From Hermatobates lingyangjiaoensis (taxonomy: Eukaryota; Arthropoda; Insecta; Hemiptera; Hermatobatidae), in assembly GCA_026182355.1 (NCBI GenBank), contig JAPFBL010000527.1, forward strand, positions 196,501-260,500: a stretch of DNA of 64,000 nucleotides, read 5' to 3'. Under the pieces are notes generated by a model, which did not search any database, had not been told where the DNA came from, and saw nothing but the letters and a program-made list of their open reading frames with translations. Made by a program: the position numbers and the translations under genes. The number at the start of each line of letters is the position of its first letter. Positions within the stretch are counted from its first letter, which is position 1. Shown here piece after piece: positions 1 through 14,440 of this stretch.

Positions 1-720
1 AAATTACATTCACCAAAGGAGCGTTAAAGTACGATTTCTGTTTTCAGAAAATGTTTTTTTGACGCTAAACGGCTCATTAAAAACTCATGAAAATTTGACC
101 ATAAGTGGAACCAATAATTAGCAATTCATAAAAAAATATTCATGAAGTTTCAATTACGGGAAAGAGCAATAAAGCTATAAAAACTGTTTGTTTACCCTAG
201 ATTAATGAATCACCTGCTATACTTGTCGAATTTTTGATAAATTTTTTGCAATATTTACATTGACTTAGAACTTGTTTGAGCAAAACCACTGAGGCAAAAT
301 TAAACTATTCTAGTCTAATAGTTCATATTATTATTTTCAAAAATTAGAAGCTCCCAACAATAAATGATTTAAATTATATTGAATAGTTGGCTTCGACTTT
401 GAGTTGAGTATGTAAACTGGTTAATTACTAATATATTTTTTCCCAATATACATTCATAGCAAGCTTATAACAGAGTACAAGACGCAGGAAAAAAGATAAC
501 ACTCACTCAGAGAAAATTGGTATACATGATTTTCGACAAGGGTGAAGGAAAATGATTTTAATAAATACTAAGAGCCATAAAATGCCCAGTATGACAATTC
601 TATAAAAAACCAAAAATGTAAAACATAATTCAAAATGGAAATCTATTGCTTGAAGATTAATAAATGTAATTATTATATATCCTTAATTATAAATTACCTT
701 AAAACGACATTTTTTCTTGA

Positions 721-1490
721 ATGTTTATGATGTTTTTCAGAGAAAATAAGAGTATTTTTCTGATTTACATTGAAAATTTGACTTAACTATTCAATGTAGA
801 AGAAGGTCAAGTAACCGATATAAGAAATCCACTGGCTATTTGAACAAACGCCATCTTCTCTTGTAGGAGATTATTTCGTATCAAGAAATTTTCACTTTGG
901 CTTTTCAAAACTATTACTGCTGTAACACCAATGAGATTATTTGGATCAGCTGTGGGATGTACAAAAATAAGCTTATATATTGATAAGTGGATCAATCACT
1001 ATCTGTACTACCTCATAAATGAAAGACTAATAACCATCTCCCATTTAAATGTTTACATTATGCTTAAATGAGACATTATATATTATATACCCAAGAACAT
1101 TGATATTAAGTTTACTTATAGTAAAGTTGAGTGCAGGCCACTCCAGATTTTTTTCTTAGATGTTTCTGACATTTGTCAGACAAAATAGAAATATTTTCAA
1201 ATTTTAAATGGGAAAATTTGTCTTGAATATTCAATGTAAAAGGAGGTCAGATTATACTAATGATATTATATGCATTAGTGGTGTGATATACAAAAATTAA
1301 CACATATATATCGATAACTGAATGAACCACTATCTGTACAATCTCGAGGAATGAAAGACTAAGAGACATCTCCCATGTAGACATTTATTATTATACCTAA
1401 ATGGAACATTATTTATTATATACCCAAGAAGTATGATATTATGTTTATTTATTGTAAAGTTGAGTGTAGGCCATTACAGATTTTTTATTG
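721..1490. repeat. Direct duplication of a roughly 350-430 bp segment
   Basis: Copy A (about 721-1155) and copy B (about 1156-1490) share TATTCAATGTA, ACTATCTGTAC, GAATGAAAGACTAA, ATTATATACCCAAGAA and GTAAAGTTGAGTG in the same order. Copy B lacks roughly 100 bp of copy A. The inverted-repeat element starts exactly at the end of copy B. Bases 1-720 show no gene or repeat I recognise. Confidence 0.7.
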
Positions 1491-3852
1491 TAGCCATCCC
1501 CTTCTTAGAGAGAGGGGCATACATTGCAGAAAAACTAGACCTGATAGAGAAAAGCGACAGTATTTCTGAAATCAGCGCCCTTAAATTAGGTAAAAACGTT
1601 TAAAACATTTTAGGCACCATGTCAAAAATTTTTTTTTTTGTTGGTCAGTGTAGTTCATTGCTACTGACACTATAAAATCGTTTTTCAGCTATTGATAATA
1701 ATAAATTATTTATTCTAATAGAATGTGTATGACTCCATCATAAAAACATATTATTCATACTTATTCGATCAGTCCATTCATCTTTTAGGTTAAAATGCAG
1801 TATGGGGGGCCCCTTGAACCATTATATATCGATTATTAAATGACCTCTTTAAGTTAATATATTGATTCCTTTATATATTATAAAATATATTTCTTTTATT
1901 TTTGATACTTAAGTATCAAAATCTTTGATAAATAAGTAAACTTTTATACTCCTTTATAATTTTTTAAAAAAAGTTAATAATAAACTCGACATTTAATTGA
2001 ATAAATTATCAGAGAACTTACCATTTAACTCAATAAAGTGTTTTGATTTTTAAATCGAAACTAAGTTTAATATCTTAATGTTTAAAATATATTTAAGGTT
2101 CGTCAAAGAGGTAATATCCATTTCATTTAAAAGAACTCTAGTATTCACATCCATGCATTAATAATTTTCTATAAAAGTATAATTATTCTAATATTCTAAA
2201 TCAAGCAAAAAAAGTTATAAATGGAAAGCCTTACATTAACTTAAACGTTTAACTTTATGATCAACAGTACCTTATGCAACTAGAGGTAATAGAGTTAAAT
2301 GTTGCTTTAGTTAAATGATTTAGCCATATTAATGACTGATTTAATCTTTAGTGTTGCTTTCATTAATGAGCAATTATTTAATTATTATTTGTGGAAGTAT
2401 TGGAGATAAGTTACATAAGAAATATTAGCATGGAAGACAAAAAGAAATATTTGAAGGTTATTTCACTACTGGCTTATTGCACTCACGTTATTCGAATATT
2501 CTATTGGATACAACTAATTTTTTCTATTCAATATTGTATTGAACAAAACTATTATAAAATCTAATTTAAATATAAATCTCTTTGTTTAATATACGTTTGT
2601 TTTCAAACGAATGAGTGATTTCAACTGAAAATTGTTACATTCCTGATGTAAAACATCAGATCGGAACTAATTCAACAGTATTTCACTGAAATATGTCATG
2701 GTAGACATCTCGAACGATCCAGACATTAATTCATAATGTCACAGAAATATAGACAACTACTTGGGCTTTTGATAACAGAGCCCCCCCCCCCCACACTGTA
2801 TTTTAACTGTCTTTGAATATACTGATATTTTAACTAATTTATTGTAATTGAATCATATACTAATTCATTGACAACAAATTATTTAGTTATTTGTTCAAAA
2901 AAAAAATAGATTCATAAATACAATATTCATTTTAACTAATTAGTTGAAATGAAATAAACATGAGTATTTCTCTATATATACGTTCTACGTTATACAATAT
3001 TGTGCTTACTTGCTTACAGCTGAATTAGTTACATTATTTGTTAACAGGTGGCAGCACAATAACTGAGACCTGACTGGTCTAGTTAACTGAAAACCAGATT
3101 ATATAAAATTATTCACATACAGGTTAAAGAGAACAGTGAGAAGTGAATTACTTCACAAATAATTACATTAAAAAGAAAAAATATTAAAAAAAATGTCTCT
3201 TAACATAAGTAAGGTAAACTCGATGACTCCATTAAAAATTCAGAACACTTTATGAGTTAAATGATAAGTTCTCTGATAATTTATTCAATTAAATGCCGAG
3301 TTTATTATTAACTTCTTTTTAAAATTATAAAAAATATAAAGGTTTACTTATTTATACTGATGAGTACAAAAGTATAAAATAAATGTAAAGTACCAAAATT
3401 AAAGAAATATATGTAATAATATATAAGGAATCAACATATTAACTTCAAGAGGCCATTTAATAATGGGTATATTATGGTACAGGAAGTATTGACAATTGGT
3501 TGTTGTAGTATCAAGGGGCCCCCCATACTGCATTTTAAAATAAAAGATGAATGGATTGATCAACTAAGTATGAATAATAAATATGTTTTTATGATGAAGT
3601 CAAGTCATACACATTCTAATAGAATAAATAATTTAATTTGATCAATAACTCAAAAATGATTTTATAGTGTCAGTAACAATGAACAACACTGAACGACAAA
3701 GGAAATTTTTTGACATGGTGCCTAAAATGTTTTAAACGTTTTTACCTAATTTAAGGGCGCTGATTTCAGAAATACTGTCGCTTTTCTCTATCAGGTCTAG
3801 TTTTTCTGCAATGTATACCCCTCTCTAAGAAGGGGATGGCTACAATAAAAAA
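1481..3852. mobile_element. Long terminal inverted repeat (foldback-type) element
   Basis: The left arm (about 1481-2055) and right arm (about 3235-3852) are imperfect reverse complements. Shared blocks include TTGTAGCCATCCCCTTCTTA, the GGGGGGCCCCTTG block at 1804 (inverted at 3510), and AATAAATTATCAGAGAACTT at about 2002 (inverted near 3268). The 1.2 kb centre has no convincing ORF and a C13-14 run at 2781. No clear target duplication. Either a non-autonomous DNA transposon or a foldback element; the family is not identified. Confidence 0.7.
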
Positions 3853-5899
3853 CAAATTATTACAAATTGAAAAACAATATTTTTATTTAACTTTAAGACA
3901 CATATTCATTAATCAGGCTAAAATATTTGTAATACGTATGAAACACATTTGGATTTCACATATATTCCTGCAAATATAGTAAAACACATTTATTTTGTAT
4001 AAGCAACGTCACCTTGGAGAGGATGTAACCATATTTAATTTTTAGTCCATAAATCTGCAGCACAAGTAAAATAATGACTTTTACTTTTAAGTTTATCATA
4101 CCATAATAATATGATATGATATCTATGTTATTTAACAGATTACAATAAGAACCTATAATTGTAATTATGACGCTAGAATGTATACATCTAATTTTAAGGT
4201 AAAACCGGTTGCATTTAGCAAACATCTCAATAACTTGACCTGATGAGGAAAAATTGGTATGATTTTCGGAATCAGCACTCCTAAATTAATCTAAATCGAC
4301 TTAGAAACCGAGTACATCAAAAAATAAAAAAGTTGACCAGCCCAATCAAGTTATGAAGTTGCCATACACGTTTCACTTTAAAATTACCAACACTACGTAT
4401 AAACCTCTGCTCTATTAAGAGGACAATTTTGAAAAATCAGTTATTATGAAATGAATATACGTATTTCAGAATAACTAGGTAAAATGAACAGTCTTGTTGG
4501 AATCTGTTGTACAGTTAAAAACAAATAATTAGTTTTTTAATTAAACTAATGATAAATTAAACAAAAAAATCTATTCTGCTATAAATAATATAGAACCTTA
4601 TATCATCATGAGACAGTGGTGAATGAAACAAATAATTATTTCTATGTAATGCCACACAGAATAATTTGGGCTTCAAAACTCTAATTTCATGGTACAAATA
4701 ACTTTAAATCATTTGTAAAGAATATAGCCACATACATCATTAACATAAAGAATGATCTTTATGTTTGAAACTATATTTGATTTAGTTTCAAACATTACTT
4801 TGAATTATTAGTAATTTAGAATTAGTAATATACTTTTTATAGAATCAAGTACTTAAAACGGCAAGCATGCTGTAATAAACATGGTACAATTATGCAAATA
4901 ACTATAAATAATTAGTATTATGAATTAGTGATCTATGTTTAAAAGTCATACACAGTACATTTTAATATTCTAGTTGATCACCTATCGCTTCGCCAAACGA
5001 TATAAGAACTTTTTGACAAACACATAAATATAACTTCTCAAAATCACCAAGAAAAAAGTGTGTTATATAAAGAAGTGTACATTTTGAAACTAAAATAATG
5101 AATCTTATTTACGAAATGAAAATGAACAACCTAAACAATTTGCCTAGTCTTGAAAATGATTTATTCAAGTAAGGATATAGTTCCATGATTCTTTAAAAAA
5201 CAGAACAAATATATTTCTGGTGACATCATTCTAGTGAATCATATTTTGTTCTACTTGCGAATAGCACATTTAGGTTTTATCACAATAGATGTATTTATTA
5301 TTTGTATTATGCTAATATATCTAACCCTAAAATAATCCTTGTCTTTATATCCATGCTTATTTTGTTTGTTTAAATATCTACATACATACAGCAAAAATAT
5401 AAGCACAATTAATGAATACAAATCACTTCTGTGTTGTGTAAATCGAAAATTTTTTTCACATAAAATGTAAAATATGGACTTATGATTCAATTTGAAAGGT
5501 TATAAGGTGGATATAAGCTATACTGTTTGACGGATCAGAATGAAATTACACCTAAAAATAAAGTATTATTTGCGAGACGAAATGAGGTCATTTTTTTATG
5601 TTTTCAAAAAAAAAAAACTTTTTTTAGTGCTAAACCACGTACAACCCAATAATGATATTTTGTCAGTAAACTTAACATAAAATTAGCAATTAATAAAAAA
5701 ATGTCATATAATTTCGATTACAGCAAAGGGTAATATATATATATAATATATATATATAAAAAAAAGAATCTGTAGAATCATACTCGTATAAAATGAACGG
5801 TTCGTATTTATAAATTAGTTCAATTTTTTTTAATCAATACGCTTTATTCAAGCTTAAGTTTTATGATCAGCAAGTTTACTGTTCTATTTTGATGTTCAA
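3853..5899. other. AT-rich non-coding stretch
   Basis: I see no gene here. Short open frames are what random A/T-rich DNA gives. From about 4480 it has phrases (ACAAATAACTTTAAATCATTTG, AATAATTAGTA) resembling the degenerate array to its right, so that array may extend leftward. A (TA)n tract lies at 5737-5757. Confidence 0.4.
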
Positions 5900-8800
5900 T
5901 CAACTTTGAAATATTCATAAATATGACTTAGATATGTATGTCTAATTCCACTAATTTAGATGAAATAATCAGCATATTTAAAAGATTATTTCATTCTATA
6001 AATGACTATACATATTTGGTAATTAAGAATTAGATATGCACATTTCATTCTAATAAATTATCAAAGAGATTTATTAATCTTTATACTATTGATTAAATTA
6101 TATAAATTTCATTCATTCATTTATAATTGTGAACTAAACATACAATCGATTTGAATAAACTAATTAAAATTATGACCATGTTTAAGTCTTATTTATTGAA
6201 GAAACTCTAAATTATAGTATATCTGGAAAATTAATGTTCATTTAATTTGAATGAATTAGTTAAAATGATCACCATGTTTAAAACTTTGTTTCATTGAACA
6301 TATAACTTTGAATTACTAGAAATATTTAATTCTACTTGTTCATATAATTTGAATAAGTTAAAATTAGTTATAATTGTCATGTTAGAAAAGTAATTCGATT
6401 GTGCAAATAACTATGAATAATTAGTAATAATGAATTAATTGGTCATACACAGATAACTTCAATAATTAGTTAAAATGATCATCAACTTTCCGAATATTTT
6501 TTTGAGAAAATAACTTTGACTAATTGGTAATTAAGAATTAGTCATAAATATTCATTCTAACAAATTATTCAACATATCAGCATGTTGTAGAAAGCACTAT
6601 TCATTATTATTCAATATGAAATACCATACACATATCACTTCAATAAATTAGTATAAATTATCAAAACTCTAATTGCCAAATACCGTTGAAGAATTTCTAA
6701 TTATGAATTAATTTTGTACGTTTAATTGAATAAATTATTTAAAATGATCAACACTTTAAATACATTATTCGATTGAGCAATAACCATATACAAATTGTAG
6801 TTATACTCATAAAAATGACGTATAAAACAATAAAAGAATTATGTTTATGAGGATCTTTAAAACATATTTCGACTGTAGAAAAAACTGTGCTTACCTAGTA
6901 ATTATGAATTAGCCATGTACATTTAAATTTTATAAATACAACCAAATCGATCATTTTGTAGTATTTGTCATATTGATAGTGGAAGTGAATTATTCATACA
7001 TATTTATTTGAACAAATTACTAAAAATGATTTCATGAGTCAAACGTTATTTCATTGTATTATAGCTATGAATAATCAGAAATGATTAACTAACTCAAACA
7101 CAATTAATTTGAAATGAACAACTAGTAATACTTGGGAATTAGTAATATGTGTTTAAATTTAATAAATTAGTTAAAATGATAAGAATATGTCGCTCGAGTT
7201 TCCCATTATACAAATAAGTAAGAATATTCAGTAATTATGTATTAATAACACACATACTATCTTAATAAATATATTTGAAATGTATTCTTGAAACTCACTT
7301 TACCTTTAAAAGTCTTTTTTATTGATCACTAAACTATGAATAATTAGTTGACTTGATAACTTATTTCAAATGGCGGCCATGTTTAAAACTCTTATCATAT
7401 TGAAAAGTACATCGCAATTACTAATCCAGCATCAATAATATTGGTTTAATTTGAATAAATTAGTTCACGTGATCATAATATTTAAAACACAATTGGACTG
7501 TTCAAATAAATATGAATGATAAGTCACATAATGTAGTCACATGCATTCCATGTAAATATAATATTAATGTAACCAGCATCTCTAAACCTCAATTTCATTG
7601 AATAAATAATTTTGAATAATTAATAAACATTAATTTGTATGAACGTTTAATCTGAATAAATAAGTTAAAATGATAAAGCATATATAACTAGTATTAAAAT
7701 TATAGTAATCCGTCTTATCTCGTACCCTGCTGCTGAAGTTCTTAGACCGGTTTCGGGCGTCACCCATCTTCAACAAGAACTGATCAACTAGAACTGTTCT
7801 AGTTGAAGATGGGTGACGCCCGAAACTGGTCTAAGAACTTCAGCAGCAGGGTACGAGGTAAGACGGATTACTATAATTTTAATATTAATGATACTAACCT
7901 CTGTGGTGATGAAAAAATGCATGAATATATAACTAGTGTTTCCCATTATACAAACAATTAGTTGATTTTATAACTTATTTCAAATGGCCGCCATGTTTAA
8001 TGGCCTCTCTCATATTGAAAAGTTACATTGCAATTCCTAATCCAGAATCATCAGTCACGTTGGTTTAATTTCAATAAATTAGTTCAGATGAACATCATAT
8101 TTAAAACATAATTCTATTGTTCAAATAGATATAAATTATAAGTTCATATAATATGGCCGACAAAACTCAAACTTCACAAGCTGTGAATAATAAATTTGTG
8201 TAATTTAGTCATACACATTCTATTTGTATAAATTCTTTGAAATTATTGTTATTTTTAAAACACTAGGTGACAATGACTATGAATAATAAGTGGTTCTACC
8301 TATCATAGTGTGAAACTTCACATACCTGCAGAATCGAAGCTGTAGACGACGCACACGTAGTCACACGTAGGGCACTCCAACTGGAAAGGCCATGGTCTAA
8401 GGGCCATGGGGCTTATATAACCTTCGACAAGTATGCCAACTAATGGCTTAATTTTTTATCATTAATGTTACTTATTATCTCTAATTATTCCTTTATAATT
8501 CAATACATAATTAATTAATATTATTTAATTATTTATGAATATTACTTATTACCTGATTTACTTTTTATAATTTAAATCGTCAGTGTCATCTTTTCAATTG
8601 GTTAAGAAGTATATCTGTTTGGATATTAATGCGTTCATTTAGAAATTCAAGAAATAATTTGTAAATCTGAGGAGGTTCTGTTGGTTTCATTTCAATAAAT
8701 CAGTTAAAATAATGACAATGCTTAGAAACTAATTATTTGAAAAAGAACTTTAAATAAATTTCTAATGTAGATAAGTGATGCTCGTATAATTAAAAGATAT

Positions 8801-9240
8801 TACTTAAAATAATGACAATGTTTAGAACTCTATTTTTTTTAAGCTGTTACTTCAAATAATTTGTAAATGTGAATAAGTAATACTCGTTTGATTTGAGTAA
8901 ATTAGTTAAAATGATAACCGTGTTTAGAACTTCATTAATTGTGGAAAAAAACTTTAAACAATTTGCAAATCTCAATAAGTAATGTCTCTTTAACTTGAAA
9001 AAATCAGTTAAAATAATGAAAATGTTTAGAACTTCCATTTTTTGATGAAATTACATAAAATAATTTGTAAATATGAATAAGTAATATTCTGTTTGATTTG
9101 AATAAATGAGTTAAAGTGATGACAATATTTAAAAGTCATGCCTTATCTGTTACTGATTGAATAACTTCAAATATTTTCTTAATCTGAATAGGGAATGTTC
9201 AATTGATATCAACAAATTAGTTAAAATAATGACGGTTCAT
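5900..9240. repeat. Old, degenerate tandem array with a monomer of about 100 bp
   Basis: A diverged phrase of the type GAATAAATTAGTTAAAATGA, followed by GTTTA(A/G)AAC and AATAATTAGTAA, recurs at roughly 100-bp steps, best seen at 8701, 8803, 8905, 9006, 9112 and 9219. A higher-order copy is visible: 7340-7520 matches 7955-8130. Interrupted by a PLE palindrome (7696-7880) and by a GC-richer piece around 8320-8440. Confidence 0.65.
7696..7880. mobile_element. PLE-type palindrome inserted in the old array
   Basis: Near-perfect inverted repeat with arms of about 80 bp around a 25-30 bp loop. The right arm holds GAAGATGGGTGACGCCCGAAA, a hairpin closed by GAAA, which is the motif shared by all PLE palindromes in the window. 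The downstream phrase CTAACCTCTGTGGT recurs after the related palindrome at 33805-34168. Confidence 0.75.
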
Positions 9241-10829
9241 TGTCGTCAATAAGAAAGAAGTTATGTTTAGCTTGGCTAGCTGTGAACCCAGTGTTAAACA
9301 GTAATATCAACAGTTAATCAAATAAATTCACCGAGTATGACTGACAGGAATAACTGTTACTGTGTTTTTTGTTCTTAAGTGATGAAAACTGAAGTCTTAT
9401 ATGGCCCATGCTAGTGATATAGTATTCTTAAGATGATTCAGGATATATACACAGTAAGTACATTTAATAAAACACAATATATTTAAACATGAAATATTCC
9501 GGTCATTTTATGTCATCATTTATCTTTATAACATTACCTTAAAACATCTATATTGACAATAATATTTACAAAAGGTGCATTTTATAGAATACTTTGACAT
9601 TAAAATTTCTTCAGAAGTTTCTGTTTTATAAGCAAAAGTATTCAAAGTTCGGAATTTAAAAAAAAACAATAAACGGTACTTATCTTTTATCTGGACACCC
9701 CTTATTTAACAAATGTACCTACTTATCAGTTAACAGGAGGATTCAACAAACAAATAGCAAAAAATAAAAAGTAATATGTCGTTATTTATAGATTCTAGGA
9801 GTGTTATTTTGTAATAAAGTGCTTTTCTTTATCGACATAATAATAGTCTCCCGTTAATCTATAAGTACCTAAGAAACTAAATAATTTACACTTTACACAA
9901 CTATCATGCTTAACCAAAATACTACAGTGTACAACCACACTGTAGTGTCGTTTATATTACACAATATACATATAACAATAAACACAGTTTTTAAATGTAA
10001 CGCTTTCTTTAAGCTGACAGTTGTGTTAAAATTTACATTCCTAAGGTTATTCATTTTTAATCTCTAGGGTAATAGCTTATTGCAATGTACATAGTTCCAA
10101 TATTTCATATTTCTGCATACCACCAAGATTTTAAATCAAAACGTTGGCTTAGGTTTGATTTGAAGCTTGAAAACTTACCAATTCTTGGTAAATATAATTT
10201 GTTGTGTGTATGTAACACTTTACTGTGAAAAAAATTATCTAAACCACAATAAATAATTCAAAAAATGAGACAATGATCTTTGGTAGAAAATAACAGGTTA
10301 TTTTATACAAGGAATAAATATAAAGTATATTATTTATATAGTCATAACGTTCCTTACTTAAGTTGAATTACTTTTGCGTTCTTTTTTGTTTTTAATGTGA
10401 TTTTATTTGTAAAGTAAAACAAAACTCACTCTTCTTTAATATTTATCTGAATAATTTGGCAAAAACTGTAATTAACACGTAAACATAAACAAAAACCTCT
10501 TACTTGTATTATGGTGCATCCAAGCAGTTTTTTAATATAAATAATGTACTTTTACATAGAACTTAGATATGCAATCATTTTGGAACATTTACATACAGGA
10601 ACATTTTGTAGAAGTAAGTTTCCAATTAAGTTCTTTCATATGTTTTTAACTTTCAATACAAGGCTTTCTTCTCCAACTTAAACTCCAAATAACATCTTGC
10701 TAATCAAAACATTAAGGAATGACTGGCCGTTCTTCTTTATCATCAGTTTTATATTCACTAAAATTATTATCCTTTTCTCAATGAAACATCTCTAGCTATC
10801 AGTAAATCAGTGCATAATTGGGATGGATT
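9241..10829. other. Intergenic AT-rich DNA, nothing recognised
   Basis: No exon, repeat family or RNA gene could be supported. A/T-rich and without long open frames on either strand. Confidence 0.5.
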
Positions 10830-12250
10830 AAACCTTTATGTATAAAAAGGGATGGGTAACCTTTAATATATCATAATAACCGACAAAAATGTGTTCTTTA
10901 CTTTTAGCATCCCATTTAGTTCTCTTTTGATCTGGAACTTTTGAAAATGCTGGCATCCAAATATTCTTAAATGATATAAATTTACCTTTCGTCTGATCAG
11001 GCTTTCACTGGGGCGTCAGCTTTGATGTCAGGAACAGCTTTTGTAGGTGTTTTGTTTTTAATATAATTTGCTATATTGTGTGTTCAATATTTCCTTCATA
11101 AACTAGCTTCCTTTAACATATTTCGAGGCTTTTCAACTAAAGCCTTCTTCAGGCACTCAGCCAATCTATTCTGTTGAGGATTATACATTATTGATGTTTG
11201 ATGTAAAATACCATTACTGGACAAACATGTTTTAAAGTAATTATTAACATATTCTTTCCCATTATCACTGCAGAATATTTTTATTTTACATTCTGACTGA
11301 TTCACAAGTTCCTACTTACTATTTATGCTGCTTTGTGCTATGGGTCTCCACAAATGAACTATTTCCAAATTATTATTATTATCTCTAGAACTAATTCCTT
11401 TAAATTCTGCTCTTGCTTGCTTACCTTTCACACATGACTCACATTGTTCTTTGTCAGATGGCCAAATTAAGTTGATTCCTTCAGCTGTGTCTTGTTCTAA
11501 AAGTTTTATTGCTTTCTGACAAGCGTGGACAAGTGTAAACTGCCAAGTCCGTTCAGTAGCTCTTGCAACACTTGTGTTATAATTTATTTGTTTATTTTTA
11601 TCAAGATATGACAGCTTAAATATTCCATTTTCTTTGTATTCATACTCTACTTTAAACTCTACAACTGTACATTCTTCCTTATAAACTTGTTCTATGAAAA
11701 CCACAGCTAGAACTGTTATCTGTGATTTACACTGATAATAAATTAGTTGACAACTGAGGAACGTATGAGTACTATTATTCCAAATGTTATCATCAATGTT
11801 TACATCTTGAAGTTTATCTTATTATCAGTTACGGTGACTTTTTGAACTTCAAATTTGATTTAATTTATCTGGTCCTTTCTGATGGTCATATGACACAAGC
11901 ATTACTGTCAATGATCCATTCTGAATTATTTGTAGAGACATATGAAAGAACTGCTAACAATACTTCATCCTTTTCAAGTCCTTTATCACAAAATTTGTTC
12001 TTTTCTGTATTATCAAGATGTCGACAGGATTTATAACCTCTTTTTCGGGGCCTTTAACATTGGACTGATAGGTCTCAATGAGTGGCATGTAAAGGTTTTA
12101 TTATCTTTTTTTCTAATAGAGCAGCTTATACGTAAATCGCTAGAAACGAGTTCCCATGGTCATCATCATGGGTTCAATATGCTGTTAGCATATTGAGTAA
12201 TATTACTCCTATGAAATCGTCTTCCAATCCAGCACTGAAGGCATCCAATT
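10830..12250 (-). pseudogene. Decayed Ty1/copia retrotransposon pol
   Basis: Read on the minus strand in order: a protease-like EWIIDSNAC with a stop soon after (about 11900), a zinc-knuckle-like stretch before it (about 12050-12090), a GAG-pre-integrase zinc-binding end (CESCVKGKQARAEFKG, about 11400-11450), integrase core (FCSDNGKEYVNNYF, HQTS..YNPQQNRLAE..KKALVEK, about 11100-11290) and the post-integrase HLRIFGC...VPDQKR...FVGYY block (about 10850-10970). The frame shifts at least three times and stops interrupt it, so it is dead. No LTRs were identified. Confidence 0.75.
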
Positions 12251-13989
12251 CCCTGTTAAACTAACTTTAATAGTTTCCTTAACAAACATAACCTGCGAGT
12301 TAACCCTTCATCTTCATACGTCTCTTAAAGCTTTTTCTACATTTCCACCGACGTCTTTAAACCTGTTAGACACTCTTCTACCATCAGACAAATTTTTGCT
12401 CGCGTTTTTATCATCCTTTTTGGTGCTATTATAGTATGCTACCTACCTTCAATGTTGTTATCTACCACTTAACAATATCACTTCATATTATACAACTCAA
12501 AATTCATCACAAGTATGCTAAGAAAAAACAATATCCTTTAAATGAATTGTTTTAGAAAATTCAACATCTACTGAGACAATATGGCTGAATGTAAAGATTT
12601 CCATACTAAAAATGATAAGAGGAGTGAGTACCTCAACAGCATTTGCGATATCATTTAGACTATTATAATTGGAAAATTCTGAGAAAACACGATCATATAT
12701 TTCCAGCTTTCTTGAATGATGTAAGATATGTTTACAAGCAGTAATAGAATAAATTTTGACAGGCTATGTTGTATGTTTTACTTCTTAGTTTTGTTAAGTT
12801 TTGAATAAGTTGTACAATGTTTGTGTAATGAATTTGAATAATTTGGAATAAATATATCCCTATAAACTGTTTATTATTTTCGGTAGATGCAATATTGGAT
12901 GGTAGGTAGAATACAAAAACACCTTTTTTTCGTCACCAGTCACAACAAACATAACTCTTCTCCTGTTAAAAACATTTTCATGCCAAACTTCCAACTGTTG
13001 TAATTGTTCCTTCCTTCCAATTTTTTTAATTGTTAGGGAGAGATGATTTATTTGTCTCAGTCATCATTTTAAAAGGTCTCTTAAAAAGCCTTATTAAAAA
13101 GTCTCTTAGAGTTTAATCACCGACGCACAAATTAAAAACTGCACAGAAAACAAAATTCTACGTGTTTCAAACACTAAGCTGGTTTGGATCCATAATCTGT
13201 AACGATTACGAAGTCTTATAATGTACTTGATTAAACATCATTCCAACAAATATTACCTTAGAACACTAATTCTGAGAGTAATTTTAGTAAAACTTACATG
13301 CAAGGAATACTTTACGCTTTTTACTTCCTTTTCTTAATGAACACTTTTCATTTCTCCAGAAGTTTCTCTTTAAAGATATATAAATGAAAAGATTGTGGGA
13401 ATGAAAATTACAGAAAAAAACTACAAATTTATAAATTTTTAATTAAAACTTATACTACTGATGTAATGTTGCATAGACAAAAAGAATAAATATTTTAACT
13501 TGACTGTAAAAAACTTAAACTATAGTTATCAGTATATTATTAACAAGCCGTAAATGAAACTGTTAACATATTTTAACAATATCGTTGAGTACTGATTAAA
13601 TAATGAACGATAGTCTGTGATATCACGTTTGATAATATTTTTACTTTACTATAAGTTAAGTATAGTGATGGTGAAAAAATTAGATTTCGAGATTTTTCGA
13701 TGTTTTTAGCTCCCAAAAGTCATTTTATGAAGTTTTTTCGTTGATGTCTGTGGTTGTGTAAGTGTGTTACCATGCTACGATCCAGAATCTTTGATGGATC
13801 AAGTTGATATTTTACACAAAAATGGGCCTCATACTGTAGAAGATCCCTACTGTTTGGGAAGAATTATACACGACGGGAAAGTCACTTTTTTTTGCCAAAA
13901 ACCGTTTTTTAGAAAACATTGTCAGGCACTCGCTAAGGTCTCTACTCTGTGTCCTAACAACTATTCTTATACCCAAGGTGGTCTTAAGA
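12251..13989. other. Non-coding stretch with one unplaced 87-codon frame
   Basis: Mostly featureless A/T-rich DNA. The plus-strand frame 13764-14027 (LHKNGPHTVEDPYCLGRIIH...) has a less random composition and runs into the PLE RT fragment, but I recognise no domain and cannot say whether it belongs to that element. Confidence 0.35.
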
Positions 13990-14440
13990 TTGCTTTAGTA
14001 TGCCTATTTCTGTGTCTGCTCTTATAGAATTATTTCGTTTTTGTGTTGGTGATTGTTGTTTTTCTTGTAGAGATAAATTTTATAGGTAAAAGTTTAGTTT
14101 AGCTATGGGAAATTGTCTATCCCCAGGTCTTAGTAATATATTTATGGAATGTTTTGAATTTAAATTTCTCCCAAAGATTTTGCCAAGAAATGCTAGATGA
14201 ATGCAGATTTTTTGAACACCCTTAACAAGTGCGTTCCGTCCATTGATTTCACTTTAGAAGTTGAAAGTAATAATAAGCTACCTTTTCTAGATTTATATTT
14301 ACTTCGTTATGAGCACAATCTTAAATACAGTATCTATAGAAAACCTACTCATTTCATTATTTCTCCTTTCATCCATCTAATGTTAAAAAAGTGGTGTTCA
14401 GAAATATGTTCTTACGCGCATTGAAACATTGAAATAAAAT
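13990..14440 (+). pseudogene. Penelope-like element reverse transcriptase fragment
   Basis: Across shifted frames on the plus strand it reads FCVGDCCFSCRDKFYR, then AMGNCLSPGLSNIFMECFEF (the PLE RT motif AMGxxLSPxxAxIFMExFE), then LNKCVPSIDFTLEVESNNKL, PFLD, and YRKPTHF (PLE motif IxFTxExExxxxLPFLD...YRKPT). Frame breaks and missing catalytic surroundings show it is a relic. This is the most complete RT core in the window. Confidence 0.8.

Noticed and set aside
13764..14027. 87-residue ORF as a host gene
   Set aside because: No recognised domain, no splice evidence, and it merges into a dead PLE RT fragment.
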